A stretch of 64,000 nucleotides of DNA from Sporohalobacter salinus. Its GTDB lineage: Bacteria; Bacillota; Halanaerobiia; Halobacteroidales; Acetohalobiaceae. Below are positions 17,896-25,891 of the stretch, one piece after another; the first letter of the stretch is position 1; the number at the start of each line of letters is the position of its first letter. The stretch spans positions 170,881-234,880 of the forward strand of contig NZ_JAFBEG010000002.1 in NCBI RefSeq assembly GCF_016908635.1, written 5' to 3'. Both the position numbers and the translations under genes were made by a program. The notes under the pieces are model-generated. The model did not search any database. It was given only the letters and a program-made list of their open reading frames with translations, and had not been told where the DNA came from.

Positions 17896-17921
17896 AGCCG
17901 TCTCTATTTGCATAGGCGGCT
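17896..17921 (+). terminator. Possible terminator after Wzz paralogue
   Basis: AGCCGTCT / AGGCGGCT is an 8-bp stem with one G-U pair and a 10-base loop, 45 bases after the stop. It lacks a T-tract immediately after the stem, so termination is uncertain. Confidence 0.35.
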
Positions 17922-18043
17922 AACCTCCAATTCTCTCCAATTTTAGTGGATAAAGTTTCTTTACACTTGCCTTTTATTTTATTATCATATGTTATGTATT
18001 ATCGTAATAATATCGGCTAATAATGATTGTAATATTTAACCAA

Positions 18044-18072
18044 TTGTTAAGTCCAGTTAAATGCTATATAAT
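18044..18072 (+). promoter_or_regulatory. Putative sigma-A promoter for the TPR-SpoIID gene
   Basis: TTGTTA (18044-18049) and TATAAT (18067-18072) are separated by exactly 17 bases, ending 32 bases before the TTG start of the next gene. Confidence 0.6.
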
Positions 18073-18104
18073 TTATTATAGACAATAAACTTGGAGGGGT
18101 CAGT

Positions 18105-20231
18105 TTGATTAAAGATAAAGGGAAACTAAATTTAATAATTATTGGAGTAGCGTTTTGTTTAATAGCCTTTGCTGTAACTTTTGTCTTTAAGGCAGAAAAT
18201 CAAGATATTAATGCAGCTCAGCAATATAACTTAGATAAGTTAGAGCAGAAAGCAAAGGCATTTTATTACCAGGGATCATATCAAAAGAGCATGAAATTAT
18301 ATCAAGAAGTAATAGATAAGAGTAATACTAGAGTGGACACTCATAAGGATTTAGCTGTAGTTTATGAAGCGATAGGTGATTATAAGGCAGCAGTTAATGA
18401 ATATAAAACAGTACTTTCTATGACCTCTGAGGAGCACTTAGTTTATTATGACTTAGGTGAACTTTATTACAATTTGGGAGATTATAATAAAGCGCTGGAG
18501 AATATTAAGAAAGCGGTTAAGCATATAGAAGATAAGTCAATTTTAAAGTTGGCTTATTTAAAATTAGCTAAGATTTATAAACAGCAAGCGGACTATCATT
18601 CGGCATTGTCTGCAGTTAAGCAGGTGTTAGAGTTTGATCCTAATTCAGCAATGGCTTATTATTATTCAGGGCAGATAAATGATAAGTTAGATCAGACTAA
18701 AAAGGCAGTAGCTGATTATAAACAGGCTCTTGAAAAAGACGGTAGTTTTGTTGAGGCCCAATTATATTTAGCTAATGACTACTTTAAGTTAGGGAGATAT
18801 AAAGAAGCTAAAAAGTTATATAAAAAGATTTTAGAGCGAAGTGATAAATTTAAATTAGCTCAAATGAAATTAGATAAAATAAAAGATATTAAGCCAGATT
18901 TATTTAAGACACCAGAACAAGAGCAGATAAGTGAAGAAGAAAAGAGAAAGAAGTTGTTAAATAAAGAGGTAACATTTGCTCAGATAGATCCAGTTGAAAC
19001 TGAAGAGGATTTGCCGGAATTAAGAATTGGCTTAGCTGAAGATAGAGAGTATCTAGCTTTTAGAGTAGATGCTGATTTTGTAATTAAAGATAAGGCTAGT
19101 AAGAAGGTTCTGTTTAAAGGGGAGGCCGACAAGCCTTGGCAGTTTAAAATTACAGATGCAGGGGAGCTTAGTTTATTTGACAAATCGGGCAAGTTAAGAA
19201 AAAAATTAACGAAGCCGGTAATTATTGAAGCTAAGCAGGATAATGTTCCTATTTTACTTCATAATATTAATTATGGTCAAGGTTATTACTGGGCTGGCAA
19301 AGAGGATAGGCAGTATAGAGGAGAAATTGAGCTCAAGATTACTGGAGACACATTTACAATAATTAATTTAGTTAATCTAGAAGCTTATCTTTACTCAGTA
19401 GTACCGTCAGAAATGTCAGCTTCTTGGCCTATAGCAGCTTTGAAAGCACAGACAGTAGCAGCTAGAAGTTATACTTTATTTCATTTAGGGAGACATGGTT
19501 ATGAAGGTTATGATCTCTGTTCTACTGTTCACTGTGCAGCTTACAGTGGAATTACAAAAGAGCATCATCGGGCAATTCAAGCAGTAAATGAAACAGTTGG
19601 TGAAGTATTAACCTATAAAGGACGCCCGATTAATGCTGTTTACAGTGCTAACTCTGGCGGGCGAACAGAGAGTAGTGCTGCCGTTTGGGGAGGGGCTGTT
19701 CCTTATCTACAGGGGGCTTCAACCACCTTAGCTGTAACAGAAGGAAAAGACTTTCGAGAAAACTTTCCTCTCGATCCTTATCAGTTGCAGAACTGGATAT
19801 CGACTGTGCCTAAATCTTATTCAGGTCATTTAGAGTATGGACGGGCTAATCGATACCGCTGGCAGAGAGTGATTAGAGCTGATGAGATTGCTGCTAAATT
19901 AGATATTGGTAAGATCAAAAAAATAGTACCGACAGCTAGAGCAAAGGGCGGTACTATTAAAGCCTTGAAGTTAATAGGTACTAAAGGAGAAAAAGTTATT
20001 GATAGAGGATTGCGTTCCTTTTTTGGCGGGCTGCGAAGTAATAGATTTGTAGTACGTTCTGAATATGATCATGGTGAGTTTCCAGTTAACTTTATCTTCT
20101 ATGGTGGTGGTTGGGGACATAATGTTGGTATGGATCAGATAGCAGCAGCTAATATGGCCCATTCTGACTATAGCTATGATGAAATTCTATTTCATTTTTA
20201 TACAGGAGTTGAATTAACAGATAAATATTAA
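18105..20231 (+). CDS. TPR-SpoIID/LytB domain protein
   Basis: A 708-residue membrane-anchored protein. A membrane segment lies at about 9-28. Six or so TPR motifs span about 45-270 (for example DLGELYYNLGDYNKALENI). A linker follows, then a SpoIID/LytB domain at about 390-700 with the signature YLYSVVPSEMSASWPIAALKAQ, AVYSANSGGRTESS and GWGHNVGMDQ. SpoIID enzymes are lytic transglycosylases acting on denuded peptidoglycan; the Glu in VPSEM matches the catalytic one. Usual SpoIID proteins are about 340 residues and lack TPRs, so this is a fusion, perhaps recruiting partners to the cell wall. TTG start with GGAGGGG upstream. It is monocistronic: its own promoter and a strong terminator flank it. 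Confidence 0.85.
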   Translation: MIKDKGKLNLIIIGVAFCLIAFAVTFVFKAENQDINAAQQYNLDKLEQKAKAFYYQGSYQKSMKLYQEVIDKSNTRVDTHKDLAVVYEAIGDYKAAVNEYKTVLSMTSEEHLVYYDLGELYYNLGDYNKALENIKKAVKHIEDKSILKLAYLKLAKIYKQQADYHSALSAVKQVLEFDPNSAMAYYYSGQINDKLDQTKKAVADYKQALEKDGSFVEAQLYLANDYFKLGRYKEAKKLYKKILERSDKFKLAQMKLDKIKDIKPDLFKTPEQEQISEEEKRKKLLNKEVTFAQIDPVETEEDLPELRIGLAEDREYLAFRVDADFVIKDKASKKVLFKGEADKPWQFKITDAGELSLFDKSGKLRKKLTKPVIIEAKQDNVPILLHNINYGQGYYWAGKEDRQYRGEIELKITGDTFTIINLVNLEAYLYSVVPSEMSASWPIAALKAQTVAARSYTLFHLGRHGYEGYDLCSTVHCAAYSGITKEHHRAIQAVNETVGEVLTYKGRPINAVYSANSGGRTESSAAVWGGAVPYLQGASTTLAVTEGKDFRENFPLDPYQLQNWISTVPKSYSGHLEYGRANRYRWQRVIRADEIAAKLDIGKIKKIVPTARAKGGTIKALKLIGTKGEKVIDRGLRSFFGGLRSNRFVVRSEYDHGEFPVNFIFYGGGWGHNVGMDQIAAANMAHSDYSYDEILFHFYTGVELTDKY

Positions 20232-20235
20232 GTTC

Positions 20236-20265
20236 AACCGACAGTTTATTAATAAACTGTCGGTT
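20236..20265 (+). terminator. Rho-independent terminator after TPR-SpoIID gene
   Basis: A perfect 30-base palindrome (AACCGACAGTTTATT and its complement) begins 5 bases after the stop and is followed by TTGATTTAATT. The long stem and small effective loop make a strong terminator. Confidence 0.8.
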
Positions 20266-20274
20266 TTGATTTAA

Positions 20275-20303
20275 TTGACAACTATTATGTTGGCTGGTAT
20301 AAT
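20275..20303 (+). promoter_or_regulatory. Consensus sigma-A promoter for the PHP-HhH gene
   Basis: Exact consensus hexamers TTGACA (20275-20280) and TATAAT (20298-20303) with a 17-base spacer. It lies just after the terminator of the preceding gene and 76 bases before the ATG at 20379. Confidence 0.75.
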
Positions 20304-20378
20304 ATTCAAAAGTACGGAAGAAGATTATAGTATGTTATAATTTATAGAAGAGCCTATTTAATGGACGGAGGTTAGAAA

Positions 20379-21734
20379 ATGAAGAAGGTAGATTTACATT
20401 TACATACTACAGCTTCTGATGGTTCCTATACACCAGAAGAGCTAGTGGAGAAAGCAGTAGAGATGGGGTTAGAGACTATAGCTGTTTCCGATCATGATAC
20501 AGTAGCTGGAATTGGTCCGGCATTGGCTGCTGCTAAAGGAGTAGATTTAGAAGTTGTTTCCGGTGTGGAACTTACTACTTACGTCGGTCAGGAAGAAGTT
20601 CATATTTTAGGTTACTGTTTTGATTATCTTGATCAGGATTTATTAGTAGAATTAAATAAACTGAAGGAAGCTAGAAAAAATCGCGGTAAGAAGATAGTTG
20701 AGAAGCTAAATAAATTAGGTTTAGATCTTGAGTGGGAAAAAGTAACAGAGGTAGCTGGTTCAGGTGCTGTAGGTAGACCACATATTGCTCGGGCTTTGGT
20801 TAATGAAGGATATGTAGATGATATTTCCGCCGCCTTTGATAATTATATTGCTGACCAGGGGCCAGCTTATGTACCCAAGACACAGTTGACTCCTAAGGAG
20901 GCAATTGAGATCATTAATAAAGCTGGTGGGATTGCAGTTTTGGCTCATCCCGGTCATCTATCAACAAATGAATTAGTAATTGAAATTATTGAAAGTGGTA
21001 TTGATGGTATCGAAGCTTACTATTCTGGGCATGATGAAGAAGAAACAGAGAAATATATTAAGTTAGCAACTAGATATGATCTATTAATCACCGGCGGTTC
21101 TGATTGTCATGGACCTAAGATTAAAGAAGGGATCTTACTAGGAACAGTTGATATTCCTAGACAAGTTGTCGATAATCTTAAGTCTACCTATAGAGATATA
21201 CATGATATTACGTTAATAGATTTTGAAAAATATTTAAATTTGTATCCAGAGACTTCAGGTCTATATCCGGATAAATTGCAGGAAATAGGTGACAAGTATC
21301 ATGATAAAGGTTATCTTACTAAAGAGGAATTGCATAATTTGGCTTATTTAAATTCTACTCGTAGTTCATATCATGTCAAGAAGAACTCGCCAGATCGGAT
21401 AAAGAAAATAACCGAGATTGCCTATAATCTAACTGATGAGTTTTCACAGTTGACCCTTTTGACAGGATTGCTAGGGGTAGGAATTCCAACAGCTTCAGCA
21501 ATTTTGACTAGTCTAGATGAGAATAATCATACTGTAATAGATACTAGAGTATGGGCTACCCTTTATCATATGGGGTATTTTGATAAGGAAAAAGAATCCT
21601 TTAATGCCGATGATTATATTAGAATTATAAATATTGTGAGGAGACTGGCCAATAAAACAGGATTAACTACAGCCGAGATTGGTTATGCTCTTTTTGCTTA
21701 CGACGTAGAACATAGAAAAGGCACTCTTCACTAA
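20379..21734 (+). CDS. PHP phosphoesterase fused to HhH-GPD-like domain
   Basis: 451 residues in two parts. Residues 1-265 form a PHP phosphoesterase with its metal-binding motifs: MKKVDLHLHTTASDGSYTP, SDHDT, GVELTT, VLAHPGH and GGSDCHGP. This resembles TrpH/YciV-like 5'-3' exonuclease or nucleoside-bisphosphate phosphatases. Residues 320-451 resemble a helix-hairpin-helix glycosylase. GLLGVGIPTASAIL (about 363-376) is the hairpin, and 12 residues later VIDTRVW supplies Asp388, where endonuclease III-type enzymes have the catalytic Asp. The lyase lysine position of the hairpin is Pro, so a monofunctional or inactive glycosylase is expected. The frame is uninterrupted through the junction. Stand-alone PHP enzymes are about 280 residues. 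A role in nucleic-acid repair or turnover is inferred. Confidence 0.8.
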   Translation: MKKVDLHLHTTASDGSYTPEELVEKAVEMGLETIAVSDHDTVAGIGPALAAAKGVDLEVVSGVELTTYVGQEEVHILGYCFDYLDQDLLVELNKLKEARKNRGKKIVEKLNKLGLDLEWEKVTEVAGSGAVGRPHIARALVNEGYVDDISAAFDNYIADQGPAYVPKTQLTPKEAIEIINKAGGIAVLAHPGHLSTNELVIEIIESGIDGIEAYYSGHDEEETEKYIKLATRYDLLITGGSDCHGPKIKEGILLGTVDIPRQVVDNLKSTYRDIHDITLIDFEKYLNLYPETSGLYPDKLQEIGDKYHDKGYLTKEELHNLAYLNSTRSSYHVKKNSPDRIKKITEIAYNLTDEFSQLTLLTGLLGVGIPTASAILTSLDENNHTVIDTRVWATLYHMGYFDKEKESFNADDYIRIINIVRRLANKTGLTTAEIGYALFAYDVEHRKGTLH

Positions 21735-21886
21735 AAAGAAAAGTAGATAAATAGATAAGAAGGAATTAAAAAAGTTACAGTTAAATAGATAAAATAAGAT
21801 AGAAAAGTATGAGGTAGGCCTGTATATGAAAGAATAAAAAGTGATTGATAAAAGAGAGGAAACAAGCTAGAATTGGAGGTCCAGTT

Positions 21887-22963
21887 ATGAGAAAAGTCTT
21901 AACTGAAGATTTAGAGGCGGGAATGAAAGTAGCCAAGCCATTATATTTATCAGATGGTACCGTCTTGTTGAATGCTGGGGTTATACTAAAAGATAGCTAT
22001 ATTGAGCAGTTGAAGGAACGTAATATACCAGCGGTCTTTATTATTGATGAAAATCTACCAGAAGTAGAAGTGCCAGAAGTAATTTCTGACCAAACAAAAT
22101 TACAGGCAACACAAACGCTTCGAGAATGTATGAATGATATTAGTCTAGGTACTAAACTTAACGCCCGAAAAGTAAAGAAAGCAGTTAATGATATTGTTGA
22201 TGAAATAACTTCAAAGAATCATGTTGTAGTTCATTTAAATGATATTAGGGCTTATGATGATTATACTTTTGGACATTCAGTAAATGTAACTTCCCTAGCT
22301 ATTTTAACTGGTATGAGTATGGGCTATAATAAATTAGAACTACGTGATCTCGGAGTTGGAGCTTTATTACATGATATAGGTAAGATTACAGTTGATGAAG
22401 GTATTCTATTAAAACCAGATAGCCTAACTGACGAAGAATTTGCCGAAATTCAAAAACATACTCGGCGTGGTTACGAGATTATAAGAGATACCGAAGGTAT
22501 TAGTTCCTGCTCGGCTCATGTAGCCTTTCAGCATCATGAACGAATGAATGGATCTGGTTATCCGCGTGGACTTCAAGGTGATGAAATATTAGAGTTTGCT
22601 CAGATTGCGGCAGTGGTTGATGTGTATGATGCGGTTACCTGTGATAGAGTTTATCGTGATGCCTTTGCTCCTCATGAAGCTTTAGAGTTATTAGAGGATA
22701 TGATGCAGGCTGAGTTAAATCATGAAATTGTGCAAATTTTCTTTGAAAATGTAGCTATTTATCCGATTGGCACTTTAGTTGAATTAAATAATGGAGAGAT
22801 AGGAATAGTAGTAGATGTCAACAAAGAAGATTTGTCGTCTCCAGTAATTAGATTAATTAAAGAAGATGATGAAATTGAAGAGATAGATTTAATGCATAAT
22901 GAAGAAATAGAAATTAAGGAAGTAATAACTGATAGTAAGAGAAGCGAATATATAGAGGATTGA
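21887..22963 (+). CDS. HD-GYP domain protein (probable c-di-GMP phosphodiesterase)
   Basis: 358 residues. An N-terminal region of about 1-130 resembles DUF3391-like leaders of HD-GYP proteins (MRKVLTEDLEAGMKVAKPLY). The HD-GYP domain follows with HSVNVTSLA, LLHDIGKITV, KHTRRGYEI, HHERMNGSGYPRGL and DVYDAVTCDR. All metal-binding His/Asp residues and the GYP motif are present, so hydrolysis of cyclic-di-GMP is likely. ATG 21887 follows TTGGAGG with 7-base spacing. A frame from 21845 is longer but has no such site. The heptose phosphatase gene starts 23 bases after the stop. A cyclic-di-GMP riboswitch lies 3 kb downstream, so the nucleotide is in use in this cell. Confidence 0.88.
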   Translation: MRKVLTEDLEAGMKVAKPLYLSDGTVLLNAGVILKDSYIEQLKERNIPAVFIIDENLPEVEVPEVISDQTKLQATQTLRECMNDISLGTKLNARKVKKAVNDIVDEITSKNHVVVHLNDIRAYDDYTFGHSVNVTSLAILTGMSMGYNKLELRDLGVGALLHDIGKITVDEGILLKPDSLTDEEFAEIQKHTRRGYEIIRDTEGISSCSAHVAFQHHERMNGSGYPRGLQGDEILEFAQIAAVVDVYDAVTCDRVYRDAFAPHEALELLEDMMQAELNHEIVQIFFENVAIYPIGTLVELNNGEIGIVVDVNKEDLSSPVIRLIKEDDEIEEIDLMHNEEIEIKEVITDSKRSEYIED

Positions 22964-22986
22964 TTACTAACAGAAAGGGGCAGATT

Positions 22987-23583
22987 ATGCAGAATCTAGA
23001 TGATATAGGAGTATTTATGGATCGTGATGGGACAGTAAGTAAAGAGATAGGTTATGTCAATCATGCTGAGCGATTTGAATTATTACCGCGTACCAGTGCT
23101 GCTGTTAAATTATTGAATAATATAGGTGTCAAAGCTATTTTAGCTACTAATCAGGCAGGAGTAGCACGGGGGTATTTTCCAGAAGAAAGGATTAAAGAAG
23201 TGCATGAAAAATTAGAATCTCTTCTGGCTGCAGATGATGCTTATTTTGATGCGGTTTATTATTGTAAACATCACCCTGATGTAGGGGAAGGCGAATATTG
23301 TAAAGACTGTAATTGTCGTAAGCCTAAACCGGGCATGTTAAAAGAAGCAGCTAAAGACCTAGATTTGGATTTAGAAAAATCTTATATGATTGGTGATAAA
23401 ATTAGTGATGTAGAGATGGCTAAACGGGTCGGAGCAACAGGAATTTTAGTTTTGACTGGTTATGGGCAGGGCGTTTATGAACATGATCGGAAGAGTTGGT
23501 CAGTAGAACCAGATTATATAGCAGATGATTTATTTGATGCTATAGATTGGATCTTAAAGGGGTTAGGTATATGGGAGAGTTAA
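22987..23583 (+). CDS. gmhB: D-glycero-manno-heptose-1,7-bisphosphate 7-phosphatase
   Basis: A 198-residue HAD-family phosphatase. The nucleophile motif is FMDRDGTVSKE, followed by LLPRTSAAVKLL and ATNQAGVARG. A zinc-binding insert has CKHHPDVGEGEYCKDCNCRK, and the last HAD motif is MIGDKISDVEMA. This combination is typical of GmhB rather than HisB. It removes the C7 phosphate in ADP-heptose synthesis, and the kinase and adenylyltransferase of the pathway are the next two genes. ATG 22987 follows AAAGGGG; a frame start at 22960 overlaps the HD-GYP gene. The end overlaps the next gene by 13 bases. Confidence 0.88.
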   Translation: MQNLDDIGVFMDRDGTVSKEIGYVNHAERFELLPRTSAAVKLLNNIGVKAILATNQAGVARGYFPEERIKEVHEKLESLLAADDAYFDAVYYCKHHPDVGEGEYCKDCNCRKPKPGMLKEAAKDLDLDLEKSYMIGDKISDVEMAKRVGATGILVLTGYGQGVYEHDRKSWSVEPDYIADDLFDAIDWILKGLGIWES

Positions 23584-24557
23584 TATCTTATTTACCTAAA
23601 TTTTCTCAACAGAAGATCTTAGTAGTTGGTGATATTATTGCTGATGAATTTATTGAAGGAGAGCCAGAACGTCTTTCACGTGAAGCGCCGGTCTTAATTT
23701 TAAATCATAATAATCGTTCAATTTTACCCGGCGGCGGTACTAATGCAGCTAATAATGTTGCTGCTTTGGATGGTCAGGTGTATTTAGCTGGTGTTATCGG
23801 TAATGATAGTCTGGGAGTTCAGCTAAAGGATTATTTAGCAGAACAGAGTATCAAAACTGATGGTTTAATTGTAGATGATACTAGACCTACTTCAGTTAAG
23901 ACTAGAATTTTGGCCGGCGGCGGTCAGACAGTAAAACAGCAAGTAGTTAGAGTTGATAAGCTGAAAAAATCTGATATTGATTCTGAGATTGAAGATAAGC
24001 TTTTAGATTATATTGAACAAGTGCTGCCTCAAATGGATGCAATTATTTTATCTGATTATGGCAATGGAGTTTTAACTCCGCGGGTAAAACAGGAAGTAAT
24101 TAGATTAGGTAATGAAGCCGATAAAATAATAGCTGTGGATTCTAGATATGAGTTGATGAGTTTTGAGAATATAACAATTGCTACTCCTAATAAAGAAGAG
24201 ACTGAGAAAGCATTAGGTATAAAATTGGATAGTAAGGAGAAAATAGATGAAGCAGGTCGACGTTTATTAGAAGAGATGGAAGCAGATGCAATCTTAATTA
24301 CTCTAGGCGGAGATGGAATGGCTATATTTGATCGAAATGGATTGAAGAAACATATTTCAGCTGTGAATTATACAGAAATTTTTGATGTAACCGGTGCCGG
24401 AGATACGGTGATTGGTACTTTAGTTCTAGCTCTGGCTAGTGAAGCAGATTTAGTTTCTGCTATGCGTTTGGCCAATCATGCTGCCGGAATAGTAATTAGA
24501 AAAACAGGAGTAGCTACTACTAGTTGTCAAGAATTAGAGAAATATCTAACAGAATAG
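23571..24557 (+). CDS. rfaE1: D-glycero-beta-D-manno-heptose-7-phosphate kinase
   Basis: A 328-residue PfkB-family kinase matching the N-terminal half of HldE. The N-terminus has LVVGDIIADEFIEGEPERLS, the substrate region PGGGTNAANNVAAL, and the ATP/catalytic motif DVTGAGDTVIG with the base Asp. It phosphorylates heptose-7-phosphate at C1. The gene overlaps gmhB by 13 bases and is followed after 15 bases by the adenylyltransferase. In E. coli both activities are in one HldE polypeptide; here they are separate adjacent genes. Confidence 0.9.
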   Translation: MGELISYLPKFSQQKILVVGDIIADEFIEGEPERLSREAPVLILNHNNRSILPGGGTNAANNVAALDGQVYLAGVIGNDSLGVQLKDYLAEQSIKTDGLIVDDTRPTSVKTRILAGGGQTVKQQVVRVDKLKKSDIDSEIEDKLLDYIEQVLPQMDAIILSDYGNGVLTPRVKQEVIRLGNEADKIIAVDSRYELMSFENITIATPNKEETEKALGIKLDSKEKIDEAGRRLLEEMEADAILITLGGDGMAIFDRNGLKKHISAVNYTEIFDVTGAGDTVIGTLVLALASEADLVSAMRLANHAAGIVIRKTGVATTSCQELEKYLTE

Positions 24558-24572
24558 AGAAAGGATGCTGTT

Positions 24573-25043
24573 ATGTTAGAGAAAGTAACTGGATTATCAG
24601 ATTTGAAAGAAATTCTACATGATAAAGAAGATGAAGAGATAGTTTTTACTAACGGTTGTTTTGATATTCTGCATGTTGGTCATGTTCGGTATTTACAGGA
24701 GGCTAAGGCAAAAGGGGATCTTTTAGTTGTAGGTATTAATAGTGATGAGTCAGTACGACAATTAAAGGGCAAAAAGCGTCCAATTGTACCCGAGATGGAG
24801 AGAGCTGAGATGCTAGCAGCTTTGGAGATGATAGATTATGTAATTATCTTTACTGAATTAACAGCTAAAAATATAATTAGTGAACTTAAACCTGATATTT
24901 ATGTAAAAGGCGGAGATTATAAGGTTAATGAATTACCTGAAGCTGAGGTAGTAGCTGAATATGAAGGTAGAATAGAACTGGTCAAGGAAGTTAGAGGAGC
25001 TTCAACTACCAATATTGTAGCTGAGATTTCAAAGAGATATTAA
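24573..25043 (+). CDS. rfaE2: D-glycero-beta-D-manno-heptose 1-phosphate adenylyltransferase
   Basis: A 156-residue nucleotidyltransferase of the cytidylyltransferase-like fold, equal to the C-terminal half of HldE. It contains TNGCFDILHVGHVRYL (the HxGH motif), GINSDESVRQLKG, RPIVP and a C-terminal EVRGASTTNIV close to the ISTT-like motif of the family. It transfers AMP to heptose-1-phosphate, giving ADP-heptose for lipopolysaccharide core or protein glycosylation. GmhA and the HldD epimerase are not in the window. A hairpin terminator follows 8 bases after the stop. Confidence 0.92.
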   Translation: MLEKVTGLSDLKEILHDKEDEEIVFTNGCFDILHVGHVRYLQEAKAKGDLLVVGINSDESVRQLKGKKRPIVPEMERAEMLAALEMIDYVIIFTELTAKNIISELKPDIYVKGGDYKVNELPEAEVVAEYEGRIELVKEVRGASTTNIVAEISKRY

Positions 25044-25051
25044 GTAATTTG

Positions 25052-25074
25052 ATTAGATGATTTTTTCATCTAAT
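25052..25074 (+). terminator. Rho-independent terminator after heptose genes
   Basis: ATTAGATGA / TCATCTAAT is a perfect 9-bp stem with a 5-T loop, followed by TTTTTAT. It ends the HD-GYP/heptose operon. Confidence 0.75.
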
Positions 25075-25278
25075 TTTTATCTATATTTACAGTATAAAAA
25101 TAGAGAAAGATAGAATTTAATCGTTAAGTTTTGAATATGGTATTTTTTATTTTATCAAAAAAATGATATAAATTGTGGTTTTGGCTGGACATATAGTTTT
25201 TTCTATGATAAACTTAGTTGAATTACCGCAATTTAGAATTCGGTAAAATTATTAGTTTTTATGAACGGAGGGATTTTA

Positions 25279-25482
25279 GTGACTTTATCAGGAACTGTTA
25301 AGTGGTTTGATTCTAAGAAGGGGTTTGGATTTATTGAAAGACCAGATGAGGATGATGTATTTGTTCATTATTCTGCAATTTCAGAAGACGGCTTCAAAAA
25401 CTTAGAAGAAGGCGAAGAAGTTGAGTTTGAAGTTGTTGAAGGAGACAAAGGACCTCAAGCTGAAAATGTAGTTAAATTATAA
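25279..25482 (+). CDS. Cold-shock protein (CspA/CspB family)
   Basis: A 67-residue single-stranded nucleic-acid-binding protein with the five-strand OB fold. RNP1 is KGFGFI and RNP2 is VFVHY, and the start is the usual [14 protein letters not shown]. The GTG at 25279 follows GGAGGG with good spacing; an upstream ATG at 25261 lies before the ribosome site and is rejected. The 200-base AT-rich leader after the heptose terminator is long, as in other csp genes, but I could not define a thermosensor structure. A terminator follows at 25532. Confidence 0.93.
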   Translation: MTLSGTVKWFDSKKGFGFIERPDEDDVFVHYSAISEDGFKNLEEGEEVEFEVVEGDKGPQAENVVKL

Positions 25483-25531
25483 TCAAAAATATTGATTTAT
25501 TATAGAGTGAGAGCTTTGTAAACTACATTGA

Positions 25532-25558
25532 AACCCAGGCAGATTTTCTGTCTGGGTT
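25532..25558 (+). terminator. Rho-independent terminator after csp
   Basis: AACCCAGGCAGA / TCTGTCTGGGTT is a 12-bp stem with one G-U pair and a TTT loop, followed by TTTTTCTAG. A classic intrinsic terminator. Confidence 0.85.
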
Positions 25559-25607
25559 TTTCTAGTTTTCATATTGTAAAATACTTCAAGATATTCGCGA
25601 AAAATAG

Positions 25608-25636
25608 TTGACATTGTCGAAAAAACTTACTATAAT
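25608..25636 (+). promoter_or_regulatory. Consensus sigma-A promoter before c-di-GMP riboswitch
   Basis: Exact TTGACA (25608-25613) and TATAAT (25631-25636) with a 17-base spacer. It would start an RNA near 25643, giving a leader of about 250 bases that contains the riboswitch and its terminator before degS. Confidence 0.75.
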
Positions 25637-25681
25637 ATAAATAAGAAGTAAAAAATATCAGAAAATTAAATTATATATTAG

Positions 25682-25783
25682 ATTCATCCCCTCAAAAAGG
25701 CACACTTGCTGAAAGGTAAGGTCGCAAAGTCTTGAGTCTAAAGTATTATGCTATGACTGTCGGACTGCTGAATTGGGAAGAAT
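25682..25783 (+). ncRNA. Cyclic-di-GMP class I (GEMM) riboswitch
   Basis: The core matches the GEMM-I layout. P1 is formed by ATTC-A-TCCC (25682-25690) with GGGA-A-GAAT (25775-25783). A first hairpin CTTGC-TGAAAG-GTAAG (25705-25720) carries the GAAA tetraloop. This is followed by the conserved GTCGCAAAGTC joint and the GTCTAAAG segment. The second hairpin has the tetraloop-receptor side GCTATGAC, and GTCGGACTGCTGAA closes the fold. It lies in the leader of a DegS kinase and Tad pilus genes. A terminator hairpin follows 12 bases later, and the 3' strand of P1 can instead pair with TTCCC at 25793-25797. This suggests transcription termination when ligand is bound, which is inference. Confidence 0.85.
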
Positions 25784-25795
25784 ATAGATAGATTC

Positions 25796-25826
25796 CCTAT
25801 TTCTCGCTGCTTTGATGAGGAATAGG
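25796..25826 (+). terminator. Riboswitch expression-platform terminator
   Basis: CCTATTTCTC / GAGGAATAGG is a 10-bp stem with one G-U pair and an 11-base loop, followed by TTTTATTTATTT. It lies between the cyclic-di-GMP aptamer and degS. Its first bases overlap the segment able to pair with the 3' side of P1, as expected for a switch. Confidence 0.75.
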
Positions 25827-25891
25827 TTTTATTTATTTCTAAATTGGAATTTTTAGGAAGTACATAATTTAAAATTAGTTGAGGTAAAAAT

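Noticed and set aside
21735..21840. AATAGATAA-like repeats before the HD-GYP gene
   Set aside because: Only two or three imperfect copies in AT-rich sequence; no regular spacing.
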